From NCBI GenBank assembly GCA_029269725.1, contig JARJHS010000001.1:186001-250000 (forward strand): a stretch of 64,000 nt of DNA. The letters run 5' to 3'. The notes under the pieces are model-generated. The model worked only from the letters and a program-made list of their open reading frames with translations, ran no database searches and had not been told where the DNA came from. The translations under genes and the position numbers were made by a program. This DNA is from Pollutibacter soli (GTDB lineage: Bacteria; Bacteroidota; Bacteroidia; Chitinophagales; Chitinophagaceae). This document shows, piece by piece, positions 8,541-17,571 of the stretch (position 1 is its first letter; every line of letters begins with the position of its first letter).

Positions 8541-9858
8541 GAATGAGAAACTCCTGCAGTTTATCTGGGCATTCGGATATTTCAATAAGCAGCAACTGTG
8601 CACCAGCGGAGGTGAAATGATAAAAATTATTAACGCAGGCGAATGGAACACCAACCAGGGCCCTGATTTTACGGGAGCAAGATTGAAAATCGGGAATACG
8701 GACTGGGCGGGAAATGTGGAGTTGCATATACTCAGTTCTGACTGGAAGACACATCATCACAGTGATGACAACAACTATCGTAATGTGATTCTGCATGTGG
8801 TATGGGATGATGACGGATTTCAGCTAAAAGATGTGCCGTTACTTGAGCTGAAAGGAAGAGTTTCCGGACTGCTGATCGACAGGTACCAGACCTGGATGAA
8901 CAATATGGCGCATATTCCCTGCGAACAGGAATGGATCAAACATGGGTGGCAAAGAAATGAAGATTGGCTGCAGTATCTTATCCGGGAAAGATTGATGGAA
9001 AAAGCTGCCCAATTTTACGAAAGCCTGAAAAAAACAGGTAACCATTGGGGTGAGTCTTTCTGGAGAATGCTCGCAAAAAATTTTGGTTACAAAATTAATA
9101 CGGATGCCTTTGAATCCATCGCCGTATCACTTCCGTTGACACTTATTGGTCGCCATAAAAATCAGATTCATCAGTTGGAAGCATTATTGCTGGGCCAGGC
9201 AGGCTTACTGCAGGGCAGAATGAAGGATGCTTATTCAAAACTTCTTCAACGGGAATACAATTTTCTAAAGACAAAATACCATCTTAAACCGGTAAGCATT
9301 CCAGTACAATTTCTGAGAATGCGACCCCAAAACTTTCCGAGTCTTCGCCTCGCGCAGCTCGCAATTTTAATCCAGTCTTCAGCACATCTGTTTTCTGTAT
9401 TGAAAGATGAAACAGACTTGACTGTTTTGAAAAATATGTTTCGGGTGACGGCCAATGATTACTGGCATCAGCATTACAGGCTGGGAGAGGAGTCGGCATT
9501 CAGGGAAAAGATGCTGGGCGAAACAATGATTGAAAGTATCCTGATCAATACGGTAATCCCTGCAGTATATGCTTATGGAAATTATCACAAAGAACAGGTA
9601 CTGGTCGATCGGTCGCTTCAATGGCTAACAGAAATTCATGCAGAAAAAAATTCAATAGTTTCCATCTATGAACGGCTGGGTTTTGATTCTCTGCATTCAC
9701 TGGATACGCAGGCCCTGCAGCAATTAAAAAAATCCTATTGTAACCAGAAGAGATGCCTTGACTGCGCGATAGGACATTCTTTCCTCAATGGATCGCCTGC
9801 AATAAAGAAAACAATAAGTGAACCTGAGGTTACAAAATCCTGGCTGGATGAGATTTGA
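8539..9858 (+). CDS. DUF2851 family protein
   Basis: A 439-residue cytoplasmic protein matching the Bacteroidota-specific DUF2851 family. The N-terminal part contains 'EGWNTNQGPDF'-like and 'AGNVELHILSSDWKTHHH' motifs; the latter (VELH-x-SDW-x-HxH) resembles a metal-dependent active site. The C-terminus has four cysteines in 'CNQKRCLDC' and neighbouring residues, which could bind metal. Its biochemical role is unknown. It is the last gene of the plus-strand run that starts at 5580 and converges on the radical SAM gene with 14 bp between stops. Confidence 0.85.
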   Translation: MNEKLLQFIWAFGYFNKQQLCTSGGEMIKIINAGEWNTNQGPDFTGARLKIGNTDWAGNVELHILSSDWKTHHHSDDNNYRNVILHVVWDDDGFQLKDVPLLELKGRVSGLLIDRYQTWMNNMAHIPCEQEWIKHGWQRNEDWLQYLIRERLMEKAAQFYESLKKTGNHWGESFWRMLAKNFGYKINTDAFESIAVSLPLTLIGRHKNQIHQLEALLLGQAGLLQGRMKDAYSKLLQREYNFLKTKYHLKPVSIPVQFLRMRPQNFPSLRLAQLAILIQSSAHLFSVLKDETDLTVLKNMFRVTANDYWHQHYRLGEESAFREKMLGETMIESILINTVIPAVYAYGNYHKEQVLVDRSLQWLTEIHAEKNSIVSIYERLGFDSLHSLDTQALQQLKKSYCNQKRCLDCAIGHSFLNGSPAIKKTISEPEVTKSWLDEI

Positions 9859-9872
9859 ATCCTTTTGCGTAT

Positions 9873-10931
9873 TTAAAATAATTTCAGTTGTTCTCCCGGT
9901 CGGCAAAATTGCGATGTGTCCGGATGCCAGTTTGTGCCGTTCAGTCCAAACCTGGCCGAAAATTTTTTGAACTGTTGTGCTATCATGGTTGCGACTGGCC
10001 CTTCACCTTTCATCCTCATCCCCCAACGGGTATCATTTACTTTTCCGCCATGTGATTGTTCTATCAGGTGCCAGATTTTACCGGCACGATCCGGGAACTG
10101 CCTGAGCAGCCAATCGTGGAAAATTAGTGGAAGTACTCCGTTCAGTCTTATAAATGTATAAGCTGAAAAGCTTGCGCCATTGTGACTTGCTTTCTCAAGG
10201 ATGGAACTGATTTCATGATCAGTGAGCCCGGGAATAACCGGACCAATCATTACACCGACGCGTATCCCCGCTTCGGCTAATTGACGCATGGTCTCAAACT
10301 TCTGCTTAGCAGTTGTTGTCCTGGGTTCCATTACTCTTCTGATCTTTTCGTCGAGGGATGTAATCGTAAGTACAATGGATACCAGCTTTAACCGGGCGAG
10401 TTCACTGATTACATCAAGATCTTTTAAAACACCTGCATTTTTAGTAATGATGTTTACCGGTTGTTTGAACCTCAGACATACCTCAAGCAATTGCCGGGTG
10501 AGCCTGTAAGTCTGCTCTGCTGGCTGATAACAATCGGTATTACCACTAAGCATTATCGGAGCCGGCTCCCAGGAGGGCCTCATCAGAAAATCATGAAGCA
10601 ATTGAGGTGCATTTCTCCTGACAATGATCTTCGACTCAAAATCTATTCCTGCACTAAAACCATGGTATTCGTGCGCGTTACGGGCATAGCAATAAATACA
10701 GCCGTGTTCGCAACCGGAATAGGGATTCATACTATAGTCGAAGTGAAGATCCGGACTATCGACCTTGTTGACTAAAGTTTTGGCGTACTCTTCAATATAG
10801 ACAGTTGGAGCGGCACGTTCTTCCCATTCATCAATACCGGTATCTTCAGCCTTATCCAGCTGATGTTTATGAAACTGGTTAAATGTGTTGATCTGAGCTC
10901 CTCGACCTTTATGAAGTGTGGATTGGTCCAT
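9873..10931 (-). CDS. PA0069 family radical SAM protein (SplB-like)
   Basis: A 352-residue radical S-adenosylmethionine enzyme. Cys74, Cys78 and Cys81 in 'SGCEHGCIYCYAR' form the CX3CX2C motif that holds the 4Fe-4S cluster. The following 'NTDCYQPAEQTYRLTR' and 'SLDEKIRRVMEPRT' are typical of the PA0069 subgroup, which resembles spore photoproduct lyase in its barrel but has no proven substrate. It lies 56 bp downstream of the OsmC gene on the same strand and may share its transcript. Confidence 0.88.
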   Translation of the reverse strand: MDQSTLHKGRGAQINTFNQFHKHQLDKAEDTGIDEWEERAAPTVYIEEYAKTLVNKVDSPDLHFDYSMNPYSGCEHGCIYCYARNAHEYHGFSAGIDFESKIIVRRNAPQLLHDFLMRPSWEPAPIMLSGNTDCYQPAEQTYRLTRQLLEVCLRFKQPVNIITKNAGVLKDLDVISELARLKLVSIVLTITSLDEKIRRVMEPRTTTAKQKFETMRQLAEAGIRVGVMIGPVIPGLTDHEISSILEKASHNGASFSAYTFIRLNGVLPLIFHDWLLRQFPDRAGKIWHLIEQSHGGKVNDTRWGMRMKGEGPVATMIAQQFKKFSARFGLNGTNWHPDTSQFCRPGEQLKLF

Positions 10932-10987
10932 CCACTAAATTACCAATAATATTAGTAATTAAGGCTAAATTATTTAGTGAATTTTGC

Positions 10988-11404
10988 TTAAACCAATGTG
11001 GGCCAGTTGAAGTTTACTTCGAGTTTAATGTCGGGATGGATACTTTCAGCAACCGGGCAGGTCATTGCTATATCTTCAAGAAGTGTCTTTTGTTCCTCCG
11101 TCGGACTGAATGTATCGGGGTAATGAAATGTTAAATTTAACTGCCCGATTCTTCTGGGATTAGCCACCATTATTTTCTGAACATCGATCTTAATACCCTT
11201 CAGATCATCCTCCATATGTTTCGCTTTGATAGCCATAGTAGTTAGCATACAACTCGCAAGTGCAGTGCCAACAAGATCCGTAGGCGAAAATCGTTCTCCT
11301 TTACCCTGGTTGTCCGTTGGTGCGTCTGTTTCAAAATCTGAATTTGATTGTATATGTGTAGCAACAGTTCTTAACCCTCCTTCGTATATTACATTTGAAG
11401 TCAT
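10988..11404 (-). CDS. OsmC/Ohr family peroxide-resistance protein
   Basis: A 138-residue OsmC-type thiol peroxidase. The two redox cysteines are Cys52 in 'LASCMLTTMAI' and Cys116 in 'AMTCPVAESI', and 'GERFSPTDLVGTAL' is the family core. The family reduces organic hydroperoxides using lipoyl or other thiols. I chose the ATG at 11404 because homologs begin directly before 'VIYEGGLRT' and because it leaves ~48 bp for the divergent neighbour; an ATG ten codons upstream (11434) is also possible. Placement near lipA may be coincidental. Confidence 0.88.
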   Translation of the reverse strand: MTSNVIYEGGLRTVATHIQSNSDFETDAPTDNQGKGERFSPTDLVGTALASCMLTTMAIKAKHMEDDLKGIKIDVQKIMVANPRRIGQLNLTFHYPDTFSPTEEQKTLLEDIAMTCPVAESIHPDIKLEVNFNWPTLV

Positions 11405-11452
11405 TGTTCTTAATTTGCCTAAATTTACATCCATAATACAAATATCAATTAA

Positions 11453-12295
11453 GTGAAAGGACCTATTATTTTCACAGGATTGCTGTTATTAGGTTTATTG
11501 TCACAGGCACAGGATCAGCAACCTGATGATAGCAGATCAGCTCCTAAATCCAGAGCCGAAAGAAAATCCGCAAAACGCGAACGAATCAATAATATGATTC
11601 GGATGGAGGAAGAAGGAGAACCCGCATACAGAAAGCATAATATATTCGGAATCAAATTCAATAACGACGGTTATGGATTGTCGTATGAATTCGGAAAGTT
11701 GAAAACACCTTATCGCGCAACGATTTTTCAGTTTGAAATAAACGAAAAGAAACACCAGAAAGAAGAAAAGCAAAGTACGAGCGATAATATCGGTGGTGGC
11801 TTTGTTGTGCTTGGCAATCCTTTCATTTACGGCAAGCAAAATTCGTTTTACCAGGTGAAGCTCGGTATTGGTCAGCAACTGATGATTGGTGGTAAAGGAA
11901 ATAAAAATGGGGTTGGCGTTTATGCAATTTTCGCTGGTGGACTTTCTGCAGGTTTATTAAGGCCCTATTACATAGAAGTGGAATCTCCACCCAATTCGGG
12001 CCAGGTTAAAAAAATTAAATACACGCAGGCAGACAGCGCTGAGTTTCTCGGACCCTTTATCGTAGGAGGTACAGGAATTTCTTCCGGTTGGGGTGAAATG
12101 AAATTTGTTCCCGGCGTACATGTAAAAGCTGCTCTTCGTTTTGACTGGGCACGTTTTAATACTACCATTACCGCAATCGAAATTGGATTTAATTTTGAAT
12201 ACTACACCAAGGATATCGAGCAGATGGTTGGTGTAAATGGCAGGCAGTTCTTCAACAATGGTTATATCACACTGCTGTTTGGGGGGCGAAAGTGA
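11453..12295 (+). CDS. Exported outer-membrane-type protein of unknown function
   Basis: A 280-residue protein with a signal peptide (residues 1-19, 'GLLLLGLLSQAQ' ending in a signal peptidase I site), then a charged Arg/Lys/Glu-rich linker (about 25-55), then a region of alternating hydrophobic and polar residues rich in Gly and aromatic residues ('FGIKFNNDGYGLSYEFGK', 'AGGLSAGLLRPYYIE', ending 'YITLLFGGRK'), which suggests an outer-membrane beta-barrel. The start is GTG, immediately after an in-frame TAA, so no longer form is possible. It precedes lipA by 27 bp. No function recognised. Confidence 0.7.
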   Translation: MKGPIIFTGLLLLGLLSQAQDQQPDDSRSAPKSRAERKSAKRERINNMIRMEEEGEPAYRKHNIFGIKFNNDGYGLSYEFGKLKTPYRATIFQFEINEKKHQKEEKQSTSDNIGGGFVVLGNPFIYGKQNSFYQVKLGIGQQLMIGGKGNKNGVGVYAIFAGGLSAGLLRPYYIEVESPPNSGQVKKIKYTQADSAEFLGPFIVGGTGISSGWGEMKFVPGVHVKAALRFDWARFNTTITAIEIGFNFEYYTKDIEQMVGVNGRQFFNNGYITLLFGGRK

Positions 12296-12322
12296 CGCTT
12301 AGCAGATAGAAATTATTTACAC

Positions 12323-13246
12323 ATGAAAGAACTGACAGTAATAGATGCTGTGGTTGAACAGAAACCCAAAAAGCCGGATTGGCTCCGGGTTCGTTTACCC
12401 ATTGGCGAGAGTTACCGGAATGTCCGCAATCTGGTTGATACCCATAAGCTTCACACGATATGCGAAAGCGGCAATTGTCCGAACATGGGTGAATGCTGGG
12501 GCGCGGGTACAGCGACATTTATGATCCTTGGCAACATTTGTACACGCAGCTGTGGATTTTGTGCTGTGGCAACCGGCAGACCGGCACCAGTGGATTGGGA
12601 CGAACCACAACGCGTAGCCGAAGCGATCCACCTGATGAAAGTAAAACATGCCGTGATCACATCCGTTGACCGCGATGAATTAAAAGATGGCGGAAGCATC
12701 ATCTGGTATAATACAATCAAAGCAGTCAAGTCACTCAATCCGGATACAACACTCGAAACCCTCATTCCTGATTTCAAAGGAGACAAAGAAAATATCAACC
12801 GCATTGTTGAAGCAGCGCCTGAGGTTGTTTCTCATAATATAGAGACAGTTGAACGTCTCACCCGCCAGGTTCGCATACAGGCGAAATACTGGAGAAGTAT
12901 GGAAGTTTTGCGTGTACTGAAACAAGGAGGCATGAGAACAAAATCCGGCATCATGCTCGGATTAGGAGAGAAGAAGGAAGAAGTTGTACAGACTTTGCAG
13001 GATCTCGCCAACAGCGGTGTTGATGTCGTAACCATCGGACAGTATCTTCAACCCACAAGAAAACATTTGCAGGTCGCCAGGTTTGTGCATCCCGATGAGT
13101 TTGCAGAATACCGCGAAATCGGATACTCACTCGGAATTGATTATGTTGAAAGCGGCCCGCTTGTTCGCTCCAGCTATCATAGTGAGAAACACGTTATACC
13201 TGGGTATGGGAAGGGAGTGTGGGAGAGAGAAAAGGTTGAACATTAA
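12323..13246 (+). CDS. lipA: Lipoyl synthase
   Basis: A 307-residue radical SAM enzyme that inserts two sulfur atoms into octanoyl groups on lipoyl-carrier proteins. Both iron-sulfur clusters are encoded: Cys47, Cys52 and Cys58 (CX4CX5C, auxiliary cluster) and Cys73, Cys77 and Cys80 (CX3CX2C, radical SAM cluster). '[13 protein letters not shown]' and the C-terminal '[14 protein letters not shown]', with the cluster-ligating Ser, are also present. No lipB is nearby. The last codons and the stop lie inside a 7-bp repeat ladder that continues downstream. Confidence 0.96.
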   Translation: MKELTVIDAVVEQKPKKPDWLRVRLPIGESYRNVRNLVDTHKLHTICESGNCPNMGECWGAGTATFMILGNICTRSCGFCAVATGRPAPVDWDEPQRVAEAIHLMKVKHAVITSVDRDELKDGGSIIWYNTIKAVKSLNPDTTLETLIPDFKGDKENINRIVEAAPEVVSHNIETVERLTRQVRIQAKYWRSMEVLRVLKQGGMRTKSGIMLGLGEKKEEVVQTLQDLANSGVDVVTIGQYLQPTRKHLQVARFVHPDEFAEYREIGYSLGIDYVESGPLVRSSYHSEKHVIPGYGKGVWEREKVEH

Positions 13247-13276
13247 ACGTTGTACGTTAAACGTTAGCCTAAGCGG
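13233..13276. repeat. Heptad ladder overlapping the lipA stop, capped by GTTAGCCTAAGCGG
   Basis: Units AGGTTGA, ACATTAA, ACGTTGT, ACGTTAA and ACGTTAG follow in register from 13233. The TAA stop of lipA (13244-13246) is part of the second unit. The ladder ends in ACGTTAGCCTAAGCGG (13261-13276), a 16-mer repeated exactly at 18895-18910. Confidence 0.8.
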
Positions 13277-13370
13277 TTGGATTATTGATTCCTGATTCGG
13301 CATTCTTTTACGACGCGGATTCTTGGCGCTGGTATTTTATCGAACTTGTTCATCCGCAGCGACCTGCGTT

Positions 13371-13407
13371 CTACGTTTAACGTTCCGCGTTCAACGTGAA
13401 ACGTCCC
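13371..13407. repeat. Heptad ladder overlapping the ROK gene stop
   Basis: On the minus strand the last codons of the ROK gene and the sequence after its stop read as ACGTTTC, ACGTTGA, then ACGCGGA, ACGTTAA and ACGTAGA. It is the inverted counterpart of the lipA ladder at 13233, so the convergent pair forms an imperfect inverted repeat about 95 bp apart. Confidence 0.75.
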
Positions 13408-14383
13408 ACACCAACGCACTCGCTCCTAGAATTGCCGCATCGGCTTCCTTCAGTTCGCTGAAAAGAATTTTTACTTTATTCTGAAAAATTGGGAGTAGGT
13501 GTTTCTCCATATTTTCACGCGTCGGTTTAAGAATCATATCTCCGGCCTTGGCCATGCCACCGAAAAGTACAATCGCTTCGGGACTGCTGAACATTACAAA
13601 ATTGGCGAGAGCCAGTCCTAATATATTTCCCGTATAAGTGTATACGTCCTGCGCAAGTTTATCACCTGCTATTGCACAATCATACACCACCTTCGCATCG
13701 ATTTCTTCGCGGTTATAAGTACGCATGGTACTTTCAATCCCAGGATGTTGATCAAGGAATTCAACGGCAGTTCTTGCTACTCCGGTTGCAGAGGCATAGG
13801 CTTCAAGAGAACCAAGAATTCCGGTACCCGGATGAAGGCGTCCATCGGGTATTATAATCGTGTGACCCAATTCACCTGCAAATCCATCATGACCATATAT
13901 GAGCTGACCATTAGCAACAATTCCGCTACCAACACCGGTACCGAGAGTGATCATAATGAAATCGCGCATTCCTTTTGCAGCACCATAGGTCATTTCACCA
14001 ACAGCAGCTGCATTAGCGTCGTTGGTGAGCCTGGCTTTGATACCAAACTTATTGGTGATCAGGTCAGCGAGGGGAATGATGCCTTTCCATTTCAGGTTTG
14101 GCGCGTATTCGATAGTTCCTTTATAGATATTTCCGTTGGGTGCACCGATACCAATTCCGCGGATCATTTCAGGTCCACCCACTTCATTGATGCCGGGAAT
14201 AATGGCATCATACAGGTCATCAATGAAATCCTCTACTGCATCTTTTGTATTGGTAGAGATGGAACCGTAATGAAAAATATCGCCATGTGTATTGACAAGT
14301 CCAAACTTTGTATTGGTACCGCCCAGATCTATCCCCAATGCGAATTGCTGAGAAACCGGTGGAACAGCATTCGTTAAATCCAT
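13391..14383 (-). CDS. ROK family sugar kinase (glucokinase-like)
   Basis: A 330-residue ROK-family protein, probably phosphorylating glucose or another hexose with ATP. Phosphate motif 1 is 'GIDLGGTNTKFG' (residues 17-28); the catalytic Asp is Asp122 in 'NDANAAAVGE'; 'ITLGTGVGSGIV' is phosphate motif 2; 'GELGH' supplies the conserved His174. The usual CxCGxxGCxE zinc segment is replaced at residues 183-194 by 'LHPGTGILGSLE', with no cysteine. It lies next to a sugar MFS transporter (15 bp) on the same strand and close to glycogen genes, which fits feeding imported or released glucose into metabolism. Confidence 0.88.
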   Translation of the reverse strand: MDLTNAVPPVSQQFALGIDLGGTNTKFGLVNTHGDIFHYGSISTNTKDAVEDFIDDLYDAIIPGINEVGGPEMIRGIGIGAPNGNIYKGTIEYAPNLKWKGIIPLADLITNKFGIKARLTNDANAAAVGEMTYGAAKGMRDFIMITLGTGVGSGIVANGQLIYGHDGFAGELGHTIIIPDGRLHPGTGILGSLEAYASATGVARTAVEFLDQHPGIESTMRTYNREEIDAKVVYDCAIAGDKLAQDVYTYTGNILGLALANFVMFSSPEAIVLFGGMAKAGDMILKPTRENMEKHLLPIFQNKVKILFSELKEADAAILGASALVWDVSR

Positions 14384-14398
14384 AAGAAAAAATAATTT

Positions 14399-16003
14399 TT
14401 AATGACCCGCAGAAATTTGTTGGTCAAAATTAAGTCCCTGCTTGTTTAAAACGCTACGCAATTTTAATGCAAGCAAAGCAAGCACGGCAAAACAGGCTGC
14501 AGCAATAAGATAGGATCTGTGTAAACCAACTGAACCATCACCAACAGCACCCTGGAAAGGTGGAATGATAGCAGCACCAAGGATCATCATGATCAACATG
14601 GCAGAACCTTCGCTGGTGAATTTTCCTAACCCTGCCACCGCAAGCGCAAATATACACGGCCACATGATAGAACAGCAAAGTCCGCCGGAAACGATGGCAA
14701 AAACAGAGAAAATGCCTGTTGTGAAAGAACCGACGACCATTGCGATAGCTCCAAGAATTGAAAGGGTCAATAAAGTTTTGACCGGTTTTTCCTGACCGTA
14801 AAAGAAAGCCACAATCGCGATCACAATACACACTGCATATGGTAACAGGTTACCGATTTCATTTCCATAAATCCGGTTTACCCCGAGGACAACACCAAAT
14901 GCGATAAAAGGTACAATCACCATCGCAATTTTTTTCGATGATGGTGACAAATTAAACACACTGATCGCGCCGGTCCAGCGGCCAATCATCAGACTTCCCC
15001 AGTAAAGAGATATATACTGACTTATCTGGCTTTCATCCAGGCCGGTTTCATTAAAATAACCCGGGAGTTTCAAAAGTGCCCCGAAGTTATTGTCGATCGT
15101 CACCTCTACACCCACATAAACAAAGATGCCTATCATACCATATATAAGCTGTGGAAATTTCATTGCTCCCCATCCCTCAGGTTTCTTTTCTGCAGCACCG
15201 TTCCCGTAAAAAAGAATCACTCCGACAACGAGCATTGCAGCGATAAGTAGATATAATTTAGGAGTGTCTGTAAACTGACCAACCAATATAATTACTCCGA
15301 TCAGAACAAACATCGCGAAAAGAGCCCATGCTGCCTTTGTTGCTTTTTCGAATGGCTCAAAATTTTTACCGTCCGGTAATTTTGAAAAAAGAAAAAATAA
15401 GGCAACAGCAGCAAAAACAACAGCAACAATTATATATAGGTTATTAATGTTTTTTACAGTGACTTCTGCAACTGATTCATTTACTGTTCCAAATAAAAAC
15501 AAGCTTACGATCAACGGGCCGAGTGTGGTACCAAATGAGTTAACGCCGCCACCAAGGTTTAATCTATGCGATCCTGTCGCGGGATCACCGAGTGCAATGG
15601 CAAACGGCTGTGCGCAGGTTTGTTGCAGCGAAAAGCCAAGAGCAACAACAAATAGCGAACCTAATATTGCATAAAATGAATTCGCATTTGCAGAAGGGAT
15701 GATCAGAAGTGCACCTATAACCGAAATAAATAATCCATAAATAATTCCTCGCTTATAGCCGATTTTATTTACAATATCATATCCGGAGATATTGGACATG
15801 ATAAAAAGAATTAATGATCCGATAAAATATGCGCCGTAAAATGCAGAACCGATCAATTGAGACTCAAACTGAGAAAGGCTGAAGTGTGTTTTACAGAAGG
15901 GGATAAGGATACTGTTGGATGCTGCTATAAAACCCCAGAAGAAAAACACGATCACTAAAGTTCCGAGCGCGCCATAGTTCGTGGGTTTGGTAGGATGACT
16001 CAT
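14399..16003 (-). CDS. FucP-type sugar MFS transporter (glucose/galactose class)
   Basis: A 534-residue major facilitator protein with 12 or more transmembrane helices. The N-terminal 'FFFWGFIAASNSILIPF' and 'LQQTCAQPFAIALGDP' match the fucose/glucose-galactose permease (FucP/GluP) family, which performs sugar-proton symport. It is longer than the E. coli proteins because of a central hydrophobic insertion around residues 230-275. It is upstream of the ROK kinase gene on the same strand and probably co-transcribed. It diverges from glgA, with a 129-bp AT-rich spacer that should contain both promoters. Confidence 0.9.
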   Translation of the reverse strand: MSHPTKPTNYGALGTLVIVFFFWGFIAASNSILIPFCKTHFSLSQFESQLIGSAFYGAYFIGSLILFIMSNISGYDIVNKIGYKRGIIYGLFISVIGALLIIPSANANSFYAILGSLFVVALGFSLQQTCAQPFAIALGDPATGSHRLNLGGGVNSFGTTLGPLIVSLFLFGTVNESVAEVTVKNINNLYIIVAVVFAAVALFFLFSKLPDGKNFEPFEKATKAAWALFAMFVLIGVIILVGQFTDTPKLYLLIAAMLVVGVILFYGNGAAEKKPEGWGAMKFPQLIYGMIGIFVYVGVEVTIDNNFGALLKLPGYFNETGLDESQISQYISLYWGSLMIGRWTGAISVFNLSPSSKKIAMVIVPFIAFGVVLGVNRIYGNEIGNLLPYAVCIVIAIVAFFYGQEKPVKTLLTLSILGAIAMVVGSFTTGIFSVFAIVSGGLCCSIMWPCIFALAVAGLGKFTSEGSAMLIMMILGAAIIPPFQGAVGDGSVGLHRSYLIAAACFAVLALLALKLRSVLNKQGLNFDQQISAGH

Positions 16004-16132
16004 GAGCCGTTAGTAGTTTAAGTTGGTTTGAAACCTGAAAATAATAAGAATTCACTAGCATAAAAATAATTTTATCATTGTAGCCGGATGAATCGATATA
16101 CTTCTTAATTTGAAACAATTAAACAGTAGCAG

Positions 16133-17548
16133 GTGGAAATAATTCATGTGTCAGCTGAATGTTATCCGGTAGCAAAGGCAGGTGGCTTAGGCGATGTGGT
16201 AGGTGCTCTTCCCCGTTATCAAAACCAGCTCGGGCATATCGCGAAAGTGGTGATGCCGATGTACAGAACAAAATATCTTTATAATCATCAATGGGAGGTT
16301 GTACATAAAGGAGGTGCCAATCTCGGTTACTGGTGGTTTGAATATACTGTCATCAAAGAAGCAACCAATGCCCAGGGTTTTGATCTTTACCTGATTGACA
16401 TCGCGGGTTTGCTCGACCGTGAAAAAATTTACGGCTATGATGACGATACAGAAAGATTCACTGCATTTCAGATTGCTGTAGTCGACTGGATCGCGAAATG
16501 GTCCCATAAGCCCTCCGTTATCCATGTACACGATTACCACACGGGTCTCATCCCTTTCATGCTGAAAAACTGCGTCGGATTCAGAAACCTGGCTGACGTG
16601 CCAACAGTGCTGACTGTACATAACGCACAATACCAGGGATGGATGGGTTGGGATAAAAGTCACTATATCCCGGAATGGGATGCATGGAAATGGGGTTTGC
16701 TGGAATGGAACAATACGATCAACCCGCTGGCTTCAGCGATAAAAAATGCATGGAAAGTAACAACCGTAAGCTGGAGTTACCTGGATGAACTCAAATACAT
16801 GAGCAATGGTCTTGAAGCATTGTTCGAATATGAAAAAGGAAAATGTTCGGGTATACTTAACGGTATAGATACAGAAGTATGGAATCCCGAAACCGATAAA
16901 TATATAGATGATCATTACAAGGCACTTGATGTAAAACGAGGCAAGGCGGCAAGTAAGGAAAAGCTTTGTGAGACTTTCGAACTTGATCCCGAAAAACCAT
17001 TGTTTATTTTCATTGGCAGATTAGTGGGGGAGAAGGCGGCTGATATTTTACCCCAGGTAATCGGCGACAGTTTTTATCACATCGGACGTAAAATGAATTT
17101 TCTGATACTGGGCAGTGGTGAACCTTATGTTGAATCGCAGTTGGAAATTCTGAAAGCCTACAGTGCCGGAGACTACAATGTGTATATCGGTTACAATGAA
17201 GCGCTCAGTCACCAGATGTATGCAGGCGCAGATTTTTTACTGATGCCATCACGTGTTGAACCCTGCGGGCTGAACCAGATGTATGCGATGAGGTATGGCA
17301 CCGTACCTGTTGTACGTAAAACCGGCGGGCTGAAAGATACAGTGATCGATTATGGAGAGCCGGATGGATATGGTATAACACATCTGTATGCTTCCGTGGG
17401 TGATGTCACCCAGGCCGTATACCGGGCTATCGAATTATACGAGGATAAAAAGCGTTTAAAAGAAGTGCGCAAACAGATGATGAAACTTGATTTCAGCTGG
17501 GATAACAGCGCACAACAATATATTAACCTGTATTCAACTTTGCAGTAA
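16133..17548 (+). CDS. glgA: Glycogen/starch synthase (GT5)
   Basis: A 471-residue family GT5 glucosyltransferase that extends alpha-1,4-glucan from ADP-glucose. The N-terminal ADP-glucose loop is 'KAGGLGDVVGALP' and the C-terminal donor site is 'PSRVEPCGLNQMYAMRYGT' followed by 'RKTGGLKDTV'. The start is GTG at 16133; it must be used because the KxGGLGD motif begins only 14 residues later. It is followed after 23 bp by glgC. Confidence 0.94.
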   Translation: MEIIHVSAECYPVAKAGGLGDVVGALPRYQNQLGHIAKVVMPMYRTKYLYNHQWEVVHKGGANLGYWWFEYTVIKEATNAQGFDLYLIDIAGLLDREKIYGYDDDTERFTAFQIAVVDWIAKWSHKPSVIHVHDYHTGLIPFMLKNCVGFRNLADVPTVLTVHNAQYQGWMGWDKSHYIPEWDAWKWGLLEWNNTINPLASAIKNAWKVTTVSWSYLDELKYMSNGLEALFEYEKGKCSGILNGIDTEVWNPETDKYIDDHYKALDVKRGKAASKEKLCETFELDPEKPLFIFIGRLVGEKAADILPQVIGDSFYHIGRKMNFLILGSGEPYVESQLEILKAYSAGDYNVYIGYNEALSHQMYAGADFLLMPSRVEPCGLNQMYAMRYGTVPVVRKTGGLKDTVIDYGEPDGYGITHLYASVGDVTQAVYRAIELYEDKKRLKEVRKQMMKLDFSWDNSAQQYINLYSTLQ

Positions 17549-17571
17549 CTTACACAATAACAAGGATCCAT

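Noticed and set aside
13745-14377. A 210-codon open frame antisense to the ROK kinase
   Set aside because: Shadow of the conserved kinase on the other strand, with no recognisable protein features.
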